Origin: Spirochaetales bacterium
GTDB taxonomy: Bacteria > Spirochaetota > Spirochaetia > UBA9216
Direction of reading: 5' to 3'
Length of the DNA: 64,000 nt
Assembly (NCBI GenBank): GCA_016839055.1
Contig: JAEKNX010000011.1
Location: 98,015-162,014 of the forward strand
Shown here in pieces: positions 23,097 through 32,800 of this stretch. Position 1 is the first letter of the stretch, and every line of letters starts with the position of its first letter. The notes beneath the pieces were generated by a model. It saw nothing but the letters and a program-made list of their open reading frames with translations, was not told the DNA's origin and did not search any database. A program made the translations under genes and the position numbers.

Positions 23097-23378
23097 ATGG
23101 AAAATAAGGATATCAGGAATAATCTGAAAGAACTCAGTGAAGCTTTATCTAAGTCCGGCGACCAGGAGCTGATCTATAATTTTCTGGAATGTCTTTTGAC
23201 AAAGAATGAACTCAGTGAGGTAGCAAGCCGCTGGGCGCTGGTTAAAATGCTGGACAACGGGATGAGTCAGCGGAAAATATCGGCAGAGCTCGGTCTCAGT
23301 CTGTGTAAGATTACAAGAGGATCAAAAGAACTGCAGAAAGCCGACTCTGCTTTTAAAAAAATGATAGATTTAATCTAA
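23097..23378 (+). CDS. trpR: Trp repressor family protein
   Basis: This 93-residue helical DNA-binding protein matches TrpR: LTKNELSEVASRWALVKML, then the helix-turn-helix GMSQRKISAELGLSLCKITRGS followed by KELQ. The ITRGS segment is the TrpR corepressor and DNA-contact region and distinguishes it from the YerC branch. With tryptophan bound it would repress tryptophan biosynthesis or uptake genes; none are in the window, although aroB is 5 kb away. The message is predicted leaderless, and a palindrome over the -10 box suggests autoregulation. The length is slightly shorter than E. coli TrpR (108). Confidence 0.9.
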   Translation: MENKDIRNNLKELSEALSKSGDQELIYNFLECLLTKNELSEVASRWALVKMLDNGMSQRKISAELGLSLCKITRGSKELQKADSAFKKMIDLI

Positions 23379-23493
23379 ACGCCGGTTCCTGAAAACTTAA
23401 GTCGCATTGTAAACCCTTGTTTTTTGTATAAGCATATTCGCGAAATTAACGCTCAGTAGGGAAGACTTCTTATTGATCGATTCTTTTATTAAT

Positions 23494-23519
23494 GCTAAAC
23501 ATATGTATAGTAGTTTAGC
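23494..23519. promoter_or_regulatory. candidate LexA (SOS) box upstream of the polymerase gene
   Basis: CTAAACATATGTATAG (23495-23510) is palindromic at 14 of 16 positions around a perfect ACATATGT core, which resembles the AACATATGTT core of Gram-positive SOS boxes and the CTRHAM..GTTCAG type of myxobacteria. A second feature, GCTAAAC (23494-23500) paired with GTTTAGC (23513-23519), overlaps it. It lies 15 bases before the dnaE2-like ATG and covers a TATAGT -10-like box. No lexA is in the window. Confidence 0.5.
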
Positions 23520-23525
23520 GTTGTT

Positions 23526-26500
23526 ATGAAAAAGAACCTTTTTAAATACAGCTTCATCCACTGCCGCTCCCAATACAGCCTCCTTAACGGAGTACTGTCC
23601 TTCAGGCAGATATGTGAAAAAGCATCCTCCTCCGGCGGGACTGTGGTGGGACTTACCGATATAAATAACTTTCACGGTATGCCCGAATTTCTTGAGACGG
23701 CCTCCGGCTACGGATTGAGGCCGGTTATAGGTTCCGTGATCACTACCTCGGTTCCGCGTCATGAGCGTGAGTATCTTTTTACCGCCTACTGTCTGAACCG
23801 TTCCGGCTTTCAACGGCTGAACAGCATAATAACCAGGCTGAACTATGATTCTTCTCCGTATAAAACCTCCGACTGCGTCTATGATCCGGTATCGGACCTC
23901 CTCGAGAACGGCAGGGAAGGCCTCCTCGTTGTCAGCAGCCGGACTTCCGTCCTGGAGCGGCTCCGGGAGGCTGGAAGAGAGGGGCTATATACCGGTTTGT
24001 TCTGCGGAATGCCGTTCGACGGCCTCCTGAAATTTTCCAGGCGCCTTGATCTTCCCGCGGCGGCGCTTAATGAAGTAGTTTATTTTACCCCCTCAGATCT
24101 CAGCGCGCTGCATCTTCTTCGGGCCGTAGACCGCCGGACGGCCGCAAGGCGAATGGACGGGGGCTCTGATCCTGTTTTAGCCTGCGGGGCAGGTGCGGCC
24201 TCCGGGGCCGCCTCCGCCGCCGATGCCGGAGGTCCTGAGTTCGGGCGGTTCTTTTCGGCGGTTCCCGGAGCCCTTGCCGGTACGGCGGAGATAGCCGAAG
24301 CAGCGGCGGACGCCGAGCTTCTTCCCTCCGCATGGGTCTTTCCGTCCTATGACGGCCTGTCTGAGGCGGCTGCCGCCGAAAAGCTCTATTCACTGTGCCG
24401 GCAGGGAGTGAGCCGACGCTACAAAACGGCCTCTGCCGGGGAAGGCCTGCTGCAGCAGGTTGACAAGAGGCTGCGCTACGAACTGAATATAATCTGCAAA
24501 AAAGGATTCGCCGGCTATTTTCTTGTTGTCTGGGATATCGTCAGGCAGGCCCCCCGCACCTGCGGCCGGGGAAGCGCGGCATCGAGCATAGTATCCTATC
24601 TTCTCGGGATAACCCACGTTGATCCCCTGGCGTATAATCTTTTTTTTGAGCGTTTTCTGAATATGAACCGCGAAGATCCGCCTGATATCGATGTAGACTT
24701 TCCCTGGGATGAACGTGAAAAAGCCCTCAGCTATGTTTTTGAAAAATATGCGGGTTCATCGGGCATGGTAGCCGATCATGTCTGTTTCAAGAGGCGGGCG
24801 GCGGCCCGTGAGGCGGCAAAGGCCCTCGGCATGACCGAGACGCATACGATAGAAATGATGAAAAAATGGCGCGGCGGCCGGGGGCAGGATCTCCCTCCGC
24901 AGGTGGCCCAGGCCGCGGCCCTGCTCTACGGCCGGCCGAGGTATATCGGAACCCATCCCGGCGGGGTTGTTATTACTCCCGGGCCTCTTTCAGCTTACAC
25001 CCATGCTCAGCCGTCAGCCTCCGGAGTTCCGGTAATTGCCTGGGAGAAGGACGGGACGGAGGCCGCGGGGCTCATCAAAATTGATATCCTTGGTAACCGT
25101 TCCCTCGCCGTTCTCCGTGATACAATTACTCTGGTTAACAGGGAGAGACAAGACGAGCTTGACTGGGAGAATTTTCAGCCGTACAGGGACGTCAGAACAA
25201 AAAACTATATTGAGTCCGGTGATACCGCCGGAATATTCTACATTGAATCTCCGGCAACACGTCAGCTTCTTAAGAAGATGGGCTGCGCCGACTTCGAACA
25301 TGTGGTAGTTGCAAGTTCAATAATCAGACCTGCCGCGAATAAATGGATAAACGAATATGTCCGGCGTTTGAAAGGCGGAAGTTATCAGCCTCTTGATCCC
25401 ATTCTCGAAGGAGTTCTTGATGAGACCCACGGTATAATGGTTTATCAGGAGGATGTTGCCCGCGTTGCCATAGCGGCGGCCGGGTTTAATCCCGGAGAAG
25501 CCGATCAGCTGCGCAAGACTCTATCGAAGAAGAACCGTGCCTCAAAGCTGGTGATCTGGAAGGAGAGTTTTATGAAAGGCGCCTGCGATCGCGGGCTGAG
25601 GGAGCAGGATGCAAAGCAGCTTTGGCAGGGAATCCTCTCATTTGACGGATATTCCTTTTGTAAATCTCACAGTGCCTCCTATGCTCTGGTCTCCTACCGG
25701 CTGGCATGGCTCAAACTTCGATATCCGCTTGAGTTCATGATCTCGGTGATAAACAACGGCGGGGGCTTTTACCCTAGGCAGGTCTACCTGAATATTGTCC
25801 GCCGCTTGGGCTTTCCCGTCCTTAAGCCGGATGTAAATCTCAGTTCTGCGGCATACCAGATTGAAGTGGTCTCTCCCGGAATAAAGGCTCTTCGGGCCGG
25901 ACTCTCGCAGATAAGGGAACTTTCCGCGGATTTCATTTCCGCAATAATCGTAAACAGGAACGAGCAGGGGCCGTTTCGCAGTTTCGGGGATTTTGTAAAG
26001 AGGGTGCCGCCGTCCTACAGGGATATCAGGATGCTGATAAAGAGCGGAAGTCTGGACGCTATCTCCTCAGAGCTTAACCGGCCGCAGATGTTCTGGAAGT
26101 ATTATCACCACGGGAAGTCAGGCGGCAGGGAGTTTTTCGGGGAGCCTGAAGTTCCCCCACTCGCGGGATACAGCAGCAGTGTACGGTTGAGCGATGAGAT
26201 AGAAACCCTCGATCTGTTTTTTTCAGAACATCCCGCCGCTTATTTCAAGGGGAGGGCATCTGATGTTATGCCGGGGAAATGTATTGATTCGAGAGAGCTC
26301 GGATGGCATATCGGACGGCAGGTTTCGGTTATCGGCACGCTGGCTGCCCGGAAGGAGGTTCTTACCTCGACGCAGAAGGCAATGAGCTTCGTCAGCTTTG
26401 AAGACGCGGGCTCAATCTTCGAAACAATCTTTTTTCCGGATGAATGGGAGGCCTTTGAGCCGGTAATTGCCATGGGATTTGCCTTTTTAATCACCGGGCT

Positions 26501-26579
26501 GGTAGAAAATGATCTGGGTGCCGAGTATATTAATGTTAAGAATCTGCGTTGTCTTAACCGGATGCGGACTGTAAGTTGA
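23526..26579 (+). CDS. dnaE2: DNA polymerase III alpha-type polymerase, ImuC/DnaE2-like
   Basis: This 1017-residue C-family polymerase has an N-terminal PHP domain (FIHCRSQYSLLNG at residue 10), the palm with CGRGSAASS near 352 and PDIDVDF near 386-392 bearing two catalytic aspartates, fingers with ETHGIMVYQEDV, the GYSFCKSHSASYALVSY motif and a C-terminal OB fold. The length and the YxFCKSHSASYA/LKxRYPLEF style fit the error-prone ImuC/DnaE2 group rather than replicative DnaE (about 1150). imuA and imuB are not adjacent. An Ala-rich, GC-rich insert lies around residues 215-265. No Shine-Dalgarno is visible; a LexA-like palindrome overlaps the promoter. Confidence 0.85.
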   Translation: MKKNLFKYSFIHCRSQYSLLNGVLSFRQICEKASSSGGTVVGLTDINNFHGMPEFLETASGYGLRPVIGSVITTSVPRHEREYLFTAYCLNRSGFQRLNSIITRLNYDSSPYKTSDCVYDPVSDLLENGREGLLVVSSRTSVLERLREAGREGLYTGLFCGMPFDGLLKFSRRLDLPAAALNEVVYFTPSDLSALHLLRAVDRRTAARRMDGGSDPVLACGAGAASGAASAADAGGPEFGRFFSAVPGALAGTAEIAEAAADAELLPSAWVFPSYDGLSEAAAAEKLYSLCRQGVSRRYKTASAGEGLLQQVDKRLRYELNIICKKGFAGYFLVVWDIVRQAPRTCGRGSAASSIVSYLLGITHVDPLAYNLFFERFLNMNREDPPDIDVDFPWDEREKALSYVFEKYAGSSGMVADHVCFKRRAAAREAAKALGMTETHTIEMMKKWRGGRGQDLPPQVAQAAALLYGRPRYIGTHPGGVVITPGPLSAYTHAQPSASGVPVIAWEKDGTEAAGLIKIDILGNRSLAVLRDTITLVNRERQDELDWENFQPYRDVRTKNYIESGDTAGIFYIESPATRQLLKKMGCADFEHVVVASSIIRPAANKWINEYVRRLKGGSYQPLDPILEGVLDETHGIMVYQEDVARVAIAAAGFNPGEADQLRKTLSKKNRASKLVIWKESFMKGACDRGLREQDAKQLWQGILSFDGYSFCKSHSASYALVSYRLAWLKLRYPLEFMISVINNGGGFYPRQVYLNIVRRLGFPVLKPDVNLSSAAYQIEVVSPGIKALRAGLSQIRELSADFISAIIVNRNEQGPFRSFGDFVKRVPPSYRDIRMLIKSGSLDAISSELNRPQMFWKYYHHGKSGGREFFGEPEVPPLAGYSSSVRLSDEIETLDLFFSEHPAAYFKGRASDVMPGKCIDSRELGWHIGRQVSVIGTLAARKEVLTSTQKAMSFVSFEDAGSIFETIFFPDEWEAFEPVIAMGFAFLITGLVENDLGAEYINVKNLRCLNRMRTVS

Positions 26580-26594
26580 AATTTAACAGCTTAT

Positions 26595-27539
26595 ATGACG
26601 ATATTTACAGAGAGGCCCGAATTGAAAGTATTAATGCTTGGACGAGAAAAACATATCAATATAATCAGCACGATGGAAAAATTTTTTGAACTGGAAAAGG
26701 TTGACTCTGATTTACTGTGTTTCGACAGTTGTACGGATATGGAGTTAATTGGAAAACTTCAAGACTCTGATCTTTTTCTGATGTTTCCGGAGAGTCTCGG
26801 GCAGGGCTGTCTGTCTCCGGAGACGGACTGTTCCTGCCGTATTTTTGAGGCGGTTGCTGCCGGCTATGTCCTGGCTCATAAGGGGAGAATGCTTCTTTTC
26901 ATCCATGAGCCTTCGAAGCTAAGCGGGATCTTTAATGGGGTGCCGGCGGTAGGCAGTATAGGAGAGGCGCTCTCTTATTTTCGGCGGGAGAGGAAGGTCT
27001 TTGAGAGCAACAAGCGTCTGCTTGATGCAAGAAGAAAAATATCCGAGGCCCATCTTAGTTTCAGCAGCGCAGGAATGATCCAGGCAGTTGAATACGGAAT
27101 GCATTCGGAGACGCAGGCTTTTCTCTCGGCGGGGTTCTCTACAGCAACCGAGACCCCTGAAGGCTTGCCTCTGCTAAACATTGCAGTACGCAATGGGGAT
27201 GTCGAGATCTGCAGGCTGTTGATGAGTTATGACGCGTCGCTGAACATCATTGCCCGGGATCGAATTACAAGCCCTCTGATGGATGCCGTGACGGCAAATA
27301 ACCAGGAAATAACAAGGCTGCTCATAGAGGCCGGAGCTGATCTGAATTACCGGAACAGAAACGGGCAGAGTGCTCTGATAGTGGCAATAGGATCAAGAAT
27401 GGCCGAGATAGCAGAGCTTCTGATAGAAAACGGTGCCGATCTCAGCATCAAGGACAGCCTCGGAATGACGGCAGCGGAATACGCAAAGCTTTTTTCACTT
27501 ACAGGTCTATATGAGAAATTGAGTATATTTGAAACATAG
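26595..27539 (+). CDS. ankyrin-repeat protein with alpha/beta N-terminal domain
   Basis: This 314-residue protein has two parts. Residues about 175-310 are four ankyrin repeats, recognisable from LLNIAVRNGDVEICRLLMSY, then LMDAVTANNQEITRLLIEAG and LIVAIGSRMAEIAELLIENG. Residues about 10-110 alternate strands and helices (LKVLMLGREKHINIIS, DSDLFLMFP, IFEAVAAGYVLAHKGRMLLF), a pattern like TIR-like or nucleoside deoxyribosyltransferase-like folds. That second assignment is only by pattern. No signal peptide or membrane segment is seen. It follows the polymerase gene by 15 bases without a Shine-Dalgarno. Function unknown. Confidence 0.75.
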   Translation: MTIFTERPELKVLMLGREKHINIISTMEKFFELEKVDSDLLCFDSCTDMELIGKLQDSDLFLMFPESLGQGCLSPETDCSCRIFEAVAAGYVLAHKGRMLLFIHEPSKLSGIFNGVPAVGSIGEALSYFRRERKVFESNKRLLDARRKISEAHLSFSSAGMIQAVEYGMHSETQAFLSAGFSTATETPEGLPLLNIAVRNGDVEICRLLMSYDASLNIIARDRITSPLMDAVTANNQEITRLLIEAGADLNYRNRNGQSALIVAIGSRMAEIAELLIENGADLSIKDSLGMTAAEYAKLFSLTGLYEKLSIFET

Positions 27540-27551
27540 TTGTAAAATGGC

Positions 27552-27580
27552 TTGACGCAGGCTCTGCGTGGGGGTATTTT
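27552..27580 (+). promoter_or_regulatory. promoter of the 27590 membrane-protein gene, with spacer palindrome
   Basis: TTGACG (27552-27557), 17 bases, TATTTT (27575-27580), nine bases, ATG at 27590. ACGCAG-GCT-CTGCGT (27555-27569) is a perfect inverted repeat overlapping the -35 and spacer, so it could be an operator; a weak terminator for the ankyrin gene is the alternative. Confidence 0.5.
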
Positions 27581-27589
27581 TATTTTGAT

Positions 27590-28369
27590 ATGATTGAAAA
27601 TAAATTAACGATATTTCATGTTTACCGGAAAAATGGCACTTCAATTTTTCTCTATCCCTTCACGAGGAAACAGAACCTCGTGGAACTGCTTGAGAAGAAT
27701 GAAATTATCGGCGTATACGGCAGGGAGCCGCGCATTGAGTCTCTGACGCTGCTTCGAAATGATCTTTACAGGCTTGTTGAACAGGCTGTGAAGGATTGGA
27801 CTGCGGAGAGGAAGTTTATTCCCCGGTTTTTAATCTCGACAGGCTTCTTCCTGTTCCTGTATATATTCATGTCCATGGTAATCCGTGATCCTATTCCTAT
27901 GGTGGATGAACTGCTTATCGGACTTGCCGGCGGTATTCTTCTCTATATATTTCTTTCAAAGCGTGACTCCGACTCAAAACCCGCAACCGAGATGAAGGTA
28001 AGGCTCAGGACTAAAGTTGATGAGATTGTTTTTAATGAGGACTCCTTTGTGATAGAGGCCGAGCTCTACTTAAAACATTGTGAAGACAATAGTGATATGG
28101 AGCAGCTTCTTCTTAATATGATGAAAGACAAGAACAATGAGATGTTCACTCACTCTGATAAGGAGAAGGTTCGCCAGTTTCTCAGCAGTATCCGTCTCCT
28201 GTACAATGAAAAAGAGATGAAAAAGCATGAGAAGATGTTGAAGAAAATGTCAGTTGAGGAAAATGCCGATCTGAATCAGCGCAGGATGCTCAGGTGGATG
28301 TCCAGCCGTAAAGTTGATCCTTTTCTCTTTGCTGTTTATACAAAAATAAAAAGCGGAAAATCCGACTGA
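27590..28369 (+). CDS. hypothetical membrane protein with two transmembrane helices
   Basis: I do not recognise this 259-residue protein. Residues about 80-103 (FLISTGFFLFLYIFMSMVI) and 112-127 (LLIGLAGGILLYIFL) are two closely spaced membrane helices. The first 75 residues and the long charged C-terminal part (about 128-259, rich in Lys and Glu) should both be cytoplasmic. The C-terminal part is helical and probably coiled (NEKEMKKHEKMLKKM). No Shine-Dalgarno is present; the -10 box ends nine bases before the ATG. It converges on the UPF0164 gene with a six-base gap. Confidence 0.75.
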   Translation: MIENKLTIFHVYRKNGTSIFLYPFTRKQNLVELLEKNEIIGVYGREPRIESLTLLRNDLYRLVEQAVKDWTAERKFIPRFLISTGFFLFLYIFMSMVIRDPIPMVDELLIGLAGGILLYIFLSKRDSDSKPATEMKVRLRTKVDEIVFNEDSFVIEAELYLKHCEDNSDMEQLLLNMMKDKNNEMFTHSDKEKVRQFLSSIRLLYNEKEMKKHEKMLKKMSVEENADLNQRRMLRWMSSRKVDPFLFAVYTKIKSGKSD

Positions 28370-28375
28370 CAGGCC

Positions 28376-29605
28376 TTATTCAACCCTGTTAAGTTCCTGC
28401 ATTCTCTTGAGCAGCTCGATTGATCTGCTCGCGCTTGCTATGAATTCCTCGGCAGGCGTAAAATTATTATCAATCTCGAGTGCCGCTTCCCAGTATGCTA
28501 TTGCCTTCTCCAGATCTCCGGAGGCATAGGCTTCCAGACCGTTGATGTACAGCTCGTCAACGAGGTCTTTCTTTTTATACCGACCCTCATCCCCGAGTTT
28601 TAGTTTTGCCTCTATGCTGAACCTGTCAATGGAATCGGTCTGTGTCGTCAGATCGAGAGTGTAATTCAGGTTGAATGAGGCTTCCTTAATATTGATTGTG
28701 CTTCCGAGTGAGATTCTCGGATTAGAACCCCGGTAGTTGAATCCGCCCTGGAAAGAGAAGAAATCTGTAACAACGGCATCAAAGCCGCCGGCAAGGTACC
28801 AGTTTTCGGCCGGCAGGTCGGGATAAAAGCTGACGGGCAGATTGAAATCAACGGCAAGCTTGAACGGCCGAAAGGGCGAGTAGGATATTCCCGCGGACAG
28901 CTCGGTCGGGAGAGGTTCTCCCAGGGTTTCAAAACCGACATTCTTGAATGCCAGGCCCAGCGTGAAGTTCTTGTCCCGCGATGAGTAAAATTTTAGAAGA
29001 TTCAAGCTTGTATATAGTCCCGCGTCCGCCATCAGCGCAAGTGAGGACTGGTTGGTGTAAATTTCCGATGGAATGTGCCGGTAGCCCGCCTTGAGTGATA
29101 ATCCGGCCGAGACCCCATTGAAATAATAGGACTTGAAAAAATTATATGCTGTGTTAACAAAGGCTATTGCCTCAAGAGGATATCCCTTCGCGGTCGGGTC
29201 TCCCCATTCATCATATTTCGTGAAAGGGACATAAAGCAGCTTTATTCCTGTGCCCAGGCCAAGATCGTTGTACCGAATTGTGAACATCACGCTTTCTATG
29301 CTGGTATCGGAAATCCAGTTGTTATGAAGAAAGGCCAGTTCGGTTAAATCCAGGACACTTGAAACCGCGGGATTGAACAAGATTGATGACGAATCGGACG
29401 CAACCGCGGTCTGGGCTGTTCCCATTCCCTCAGCTTTGCCTCCCGATGGAATTCTAAGCAGTGGAAAGACAGTTGTACCTGTGTTGATGTCATCGGTCAT
29501 GCCCTGAAGGCTGCTGAGAGCGCTGTAGTAATCGCTGAAACTACTAGCCCAGCCGAAGGTGGAGGAAATTATCAGTAAAACTGCGGTAATTACAATTCGT
29601 CTCAT
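28376..29605 (-). CDS. UPF0164 / PorV-like outer-membrane protein with C-terminal TPR
   Basis: This 409-residue protein has a signal peptide ending near GWAS, then the FadL/PorV-type barrel with the diagnostic LFNPAVSSVLD segment near residue 75 and alternating beta strands through about residue 335. The family is well known in treponemes (UPF0164, FadL-like). The last 65 residues form TPR-like helices (YINGLEAYASGDLEKAIAYW), an addition facing the periplasm. The ATG has no Shine-Dalgarno; a perfect TATAAT lies nine bases before it. Transport of a hydrophobic substrate is inferred. Confidence 0.82.
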   Translation of the reverse strand: MRRIVITAVLLIISSTFGWASSFSDYYSALSSLQGMTDDINTGTTVFPLLRIPSGGKAEGMGTAQTAVASDSSSILFNPAVSSVLDLTELAFLHNNWISDTSIESVMFTIRYNDLGLGTGIKLLYVPFTKYDEWGDPTAKGYPLEAIAFVNTAYNFFKSYYFNGVSAGLSLKAGYRHIPSEIYTNQSSLALMADAGLYTSLNLLKFYSSRDKNFTLGLAFKNVGFETLGEPLPTELSAGISYSPFRPFKLAVDFNLPVSFYPDLPAENWYLAGGFDAVVTDFFSFQGGFNYRGSNPRISLGSTINIKEASFNLNYTLDLTTQTDSIDRFSIEAKLKLGDEGRYKKKDLVDELYINGLEAYASGDLEKAIAYWEAALEIDNNFTPAEEFIASASRSIELLKRMQELNRVE

Positions 29606-29614
29606 TTATTAATC

Positions 29615-29620
29615 ATTATA
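29615..29620 (-). promoter_or_regulatory. -10 box of the UPF0164 gene, near-leaderless
   Basis: A perfect TATAAT (29620-29615 on the minus strand) ends nine bases before the ATG at 29605. I see no convincing -35 box 16-18 bases upstream. Confidence 0.4.
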
Positions 29621-29834
29621 CATCATAAAAATATGCTTTTCTATCACTCTTCTAATTAACGGCCTAAACGAAGTTAAAACTACGAAATCTTTTTCTTTTT
29701 GTGATAATATTTTAGCTGACAGAGGGTTTGTAAAGGCTAGAAACTTTTATAAATGCCGCCTTAATGACAGCTCATTAGGGGAAAGCATTTTGCCGATACT
29801 TAGAACAGGGATTTTCTGCCCAACTGGCGGAAAG

Positions 29835-29857
29835 GCATTGAAAAAATCAATGCTTTT
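29835..29857 (+). terminator. terminator-like hairpin in the leader of the 29883 operon
   Basis: GCATTGA (29835-29841), AAAAA loop, TCAATGC (29847-29853), then TTTT. It lies 13 bases before the GAGG Shine-Dalgarno of the 29883 gene, with no gene upstream on this strand, so it could act as an attenuator. The rest of 29606-29834 holds the minus-strand promoter and no other gene. Confidence 0.5.
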
Positions 29858-29882
29858 ATAAAAGGATTTAGAGGCTGTCTAT

Positions 29883-32800
29883 TTGTATATAAAAAGGTTT
29901 AAAGTTGTACTGCTCATTATTCTCACCATTTTGATAATGCCGGCAGCAGATCTTTACGCGTCAGGAACTCAGGAAGACAGAATTCATGAGGCGAAGCAGC
30001 TAGTCGATGAGAGAAAGTATAACGACGCTATTTTCGTTCTCACCGAAATGCTGAAGAGCGAACCCGCAAGGATGGATGAGATACAGGCGCTTCTTCTCCG
30101 CGTCAGGAACGAGAAAGAAAATTATAATAAACTATATGAAGACCTTATCGAAACCTACGGCGGTGATAATGTTGAAGCAGCCTATCCGATAATCAAGGAG
30201 CTCGAAGAGCTTGATCCCCTGCCGAATGAGGCCACCAGAGAGTCTTTGGTGCTTGCGCGTGAGACGGCCGGATTTGTTTTCAATAATAATCGTTGGGTTG
30301 ATATAATGGAGCGGGCCTCGGCACTCTTGGCCGAACAAGAGTGGGAAGCGGCTATTTTAACCTACATGGAAGGCTTTGACCTCAGCCGCGATATTTTTAA
30401 GGATTCAGGCTACGGGAACATAGATGTTGATGAAGTTTTTGCCCGCGCAGGCAAGGTGGATGAGCTGTCCAGGGAAATTGTAGAGATATATCCGGATTTT
30501 ATTAATAAAGCTGATCTTGCCGAAGAAGCCTTCCGTAAGCGGAATGCAGCCGGTTTCATTGAGGCTATCGAACAGATTTATCCTGATCTCAAGCGTGCTG
30601 CGGAAGTAAGGGAAGAACTCAAGGATGCCTCCGATTACTTCCTTACCAAGGAGGAAAGCCTCAGAAATAGCCGCAGGGATGACAAACAGATTCACTATCT
30701 CATCTACCTCGACAGACTCCTGAACGGCCGGACGACAGTAGATGAGAAAGAAGGAATTACAGGTGCAGTCCATCTGTTCTGGAATGACTTCTACAGGAAA
30801 ATGGAGGCTGATTCAACGAAATTCGCCGAAGAACTTTTTTTCGCGGCGAATCAGCATTATACTGAGGGTGATCTTGAAGCCGCGGCCGACGGTTTCAGGG
30901 ATGTTGTCCTGATGGCCGAGAGTGTCAGGCTGACCCTGGATAATGGAAATGCCTTCGGCAAAGAAAATATTGATGCATCGAGAGATCCTCTTTTGACATT
31001 GGATGAAGATCTACTGAAGTCTGACAGTTACTTCATCGCAGACAGTATCAGGGCCTCCGAATCATTTCAGGAAATAATTGAAAAACGGCGCAGGCTTAAT
31101 GAGCTTAAAAGCCGGATTGCGGCGATAGACGAGTTTTCCGATGTAATGAGGGAGACAGGCGGGGGAATTAAAGCCGGTCTCGCAGGTGAGACGGTGAGTA
31201 TCTATGAGCAGCTCCAGCTCTGGCAGAATCGTAAAAATGAAATACTTCAGCTTGAAACCGGCGGGATATCAGTAGATCGGTCGGTTGCTGCCGTTGCGAT
31301 TCAGATTGATGAGCTCTCGGCCATGTTGAAGGAAGCTGTGAATGCGGAGATAGGCTTAACCGCCTTGATGGCGGAGATTGAGCTTGCAGTTTTTGATACG
31401 GAACTGGACCGGCTGCTTGTCGCTGTCGATGAGAGCCGGCAGCTGATTGAAGGAGTTCCCGAAGCCGGGACTGATGATGGTGAGCTCGAGTTTGAGGTGA
31501 CTTATAAATATCCTGAAGAAGCAGTTAGCAAGGTTCTTATGACCGAATCTGATCTGAGAGTACTAATAGACGGAATTCGGGAGGTAGAAAGACTAATTGA
31601 TGGAGAGAGGGATGATATCAAATCGGGTGCCCCGGTAGCAGGCGCGGCAGAGCACGCCTCTGAACTGATGAGAAAAAGCGGAATTCAGCTTGCTAGAGCC
31701 AATGCCCTCGGTGACAAGGCCAGGGAACAGATTTTTACCGCCGAAAAGCTGAAACAGGAAGGCGAGCGTCGGATAGAGGAAGCCAGGAACCTTACACGGC
31801 GCGCGCAGTTTAAGGCGGCAAAAGAGAAGCTTGAAGCGGCTGCCGGCAAATTTGACGAATCTTTGTCCTACAGGGAAGACCCTGTCCTTCGAAAATACAG
31901 GGATGAGGAAATTCCGAGACTATATGAAGAAATTCAGACTGCAGAAAACAACCTCGTTGTCGCTCAGGTACGAGAATACCTGACAAGTGGAAAGGCAAGC
32001 TATTCTCAGGGTAATTTCGCCATCGCGCAGAGCATTATGATTAAAGCTCAGAGCAGATGGTCTGACACGAATATTGAACCCAACGCCGAGGTAGAGTACT
32101 GGCTTACGCTTGCCAAGACAGCCCTCTCGGTTACATCAGGACGTGTTATTGCCCCAACTGACCCCCTCTATGCGGAGATGAACCAGTATCTCAATCAGGC
32201 TCAGACGGACTTTCTGAAGGCAAAAGACGAATATTCAGCCGGCGGAGGAGCGGATGCCGACTTCTATTTTAACAGGGCCGAACAGAGTATTCTTATTGTT
32301 CAGCAGTTTTTCCCCTTCAATGAAGAAGCCCGGGTTCTCAACCTCAGAATAAGTCAGTATCGTAATCCTGAAAGGTTCAATGAACTCTTCAAGACGGATT
32401 TTCAGACCGCCCGGAGACTTATCGCCACGAATCCGCAGAAAGCGTATATCGATTTAAAGGATCTTGAAGCCATAAACGCTCAATATTCGGGACTGAAATC
32501 CGCTATAATTGAGGCTGAGTATGCCGCGGGTATTAAGGTAAGGCCTCCGGATCCGGATAAGCTCAGACGGAGTACCGAGCTATATAAGCTTGCCTTTAGT
32601 ATTGTCAGCAGAAATATCAGATCGGAGTTCAATGTTGCGCTTAGTTATCTTGATGAAGCAATAAGTCTGAATACCGATAATTTAGAAGCTATACGGCTGA
32701 AGGACAGGATCTCGGCGGATGTCGGCGGAACGGCAACCATCGTAATGTCGAATACTGATCAGCAGGTCTATCAGGAAGCTGTAAGCGAATATACCGCGGG

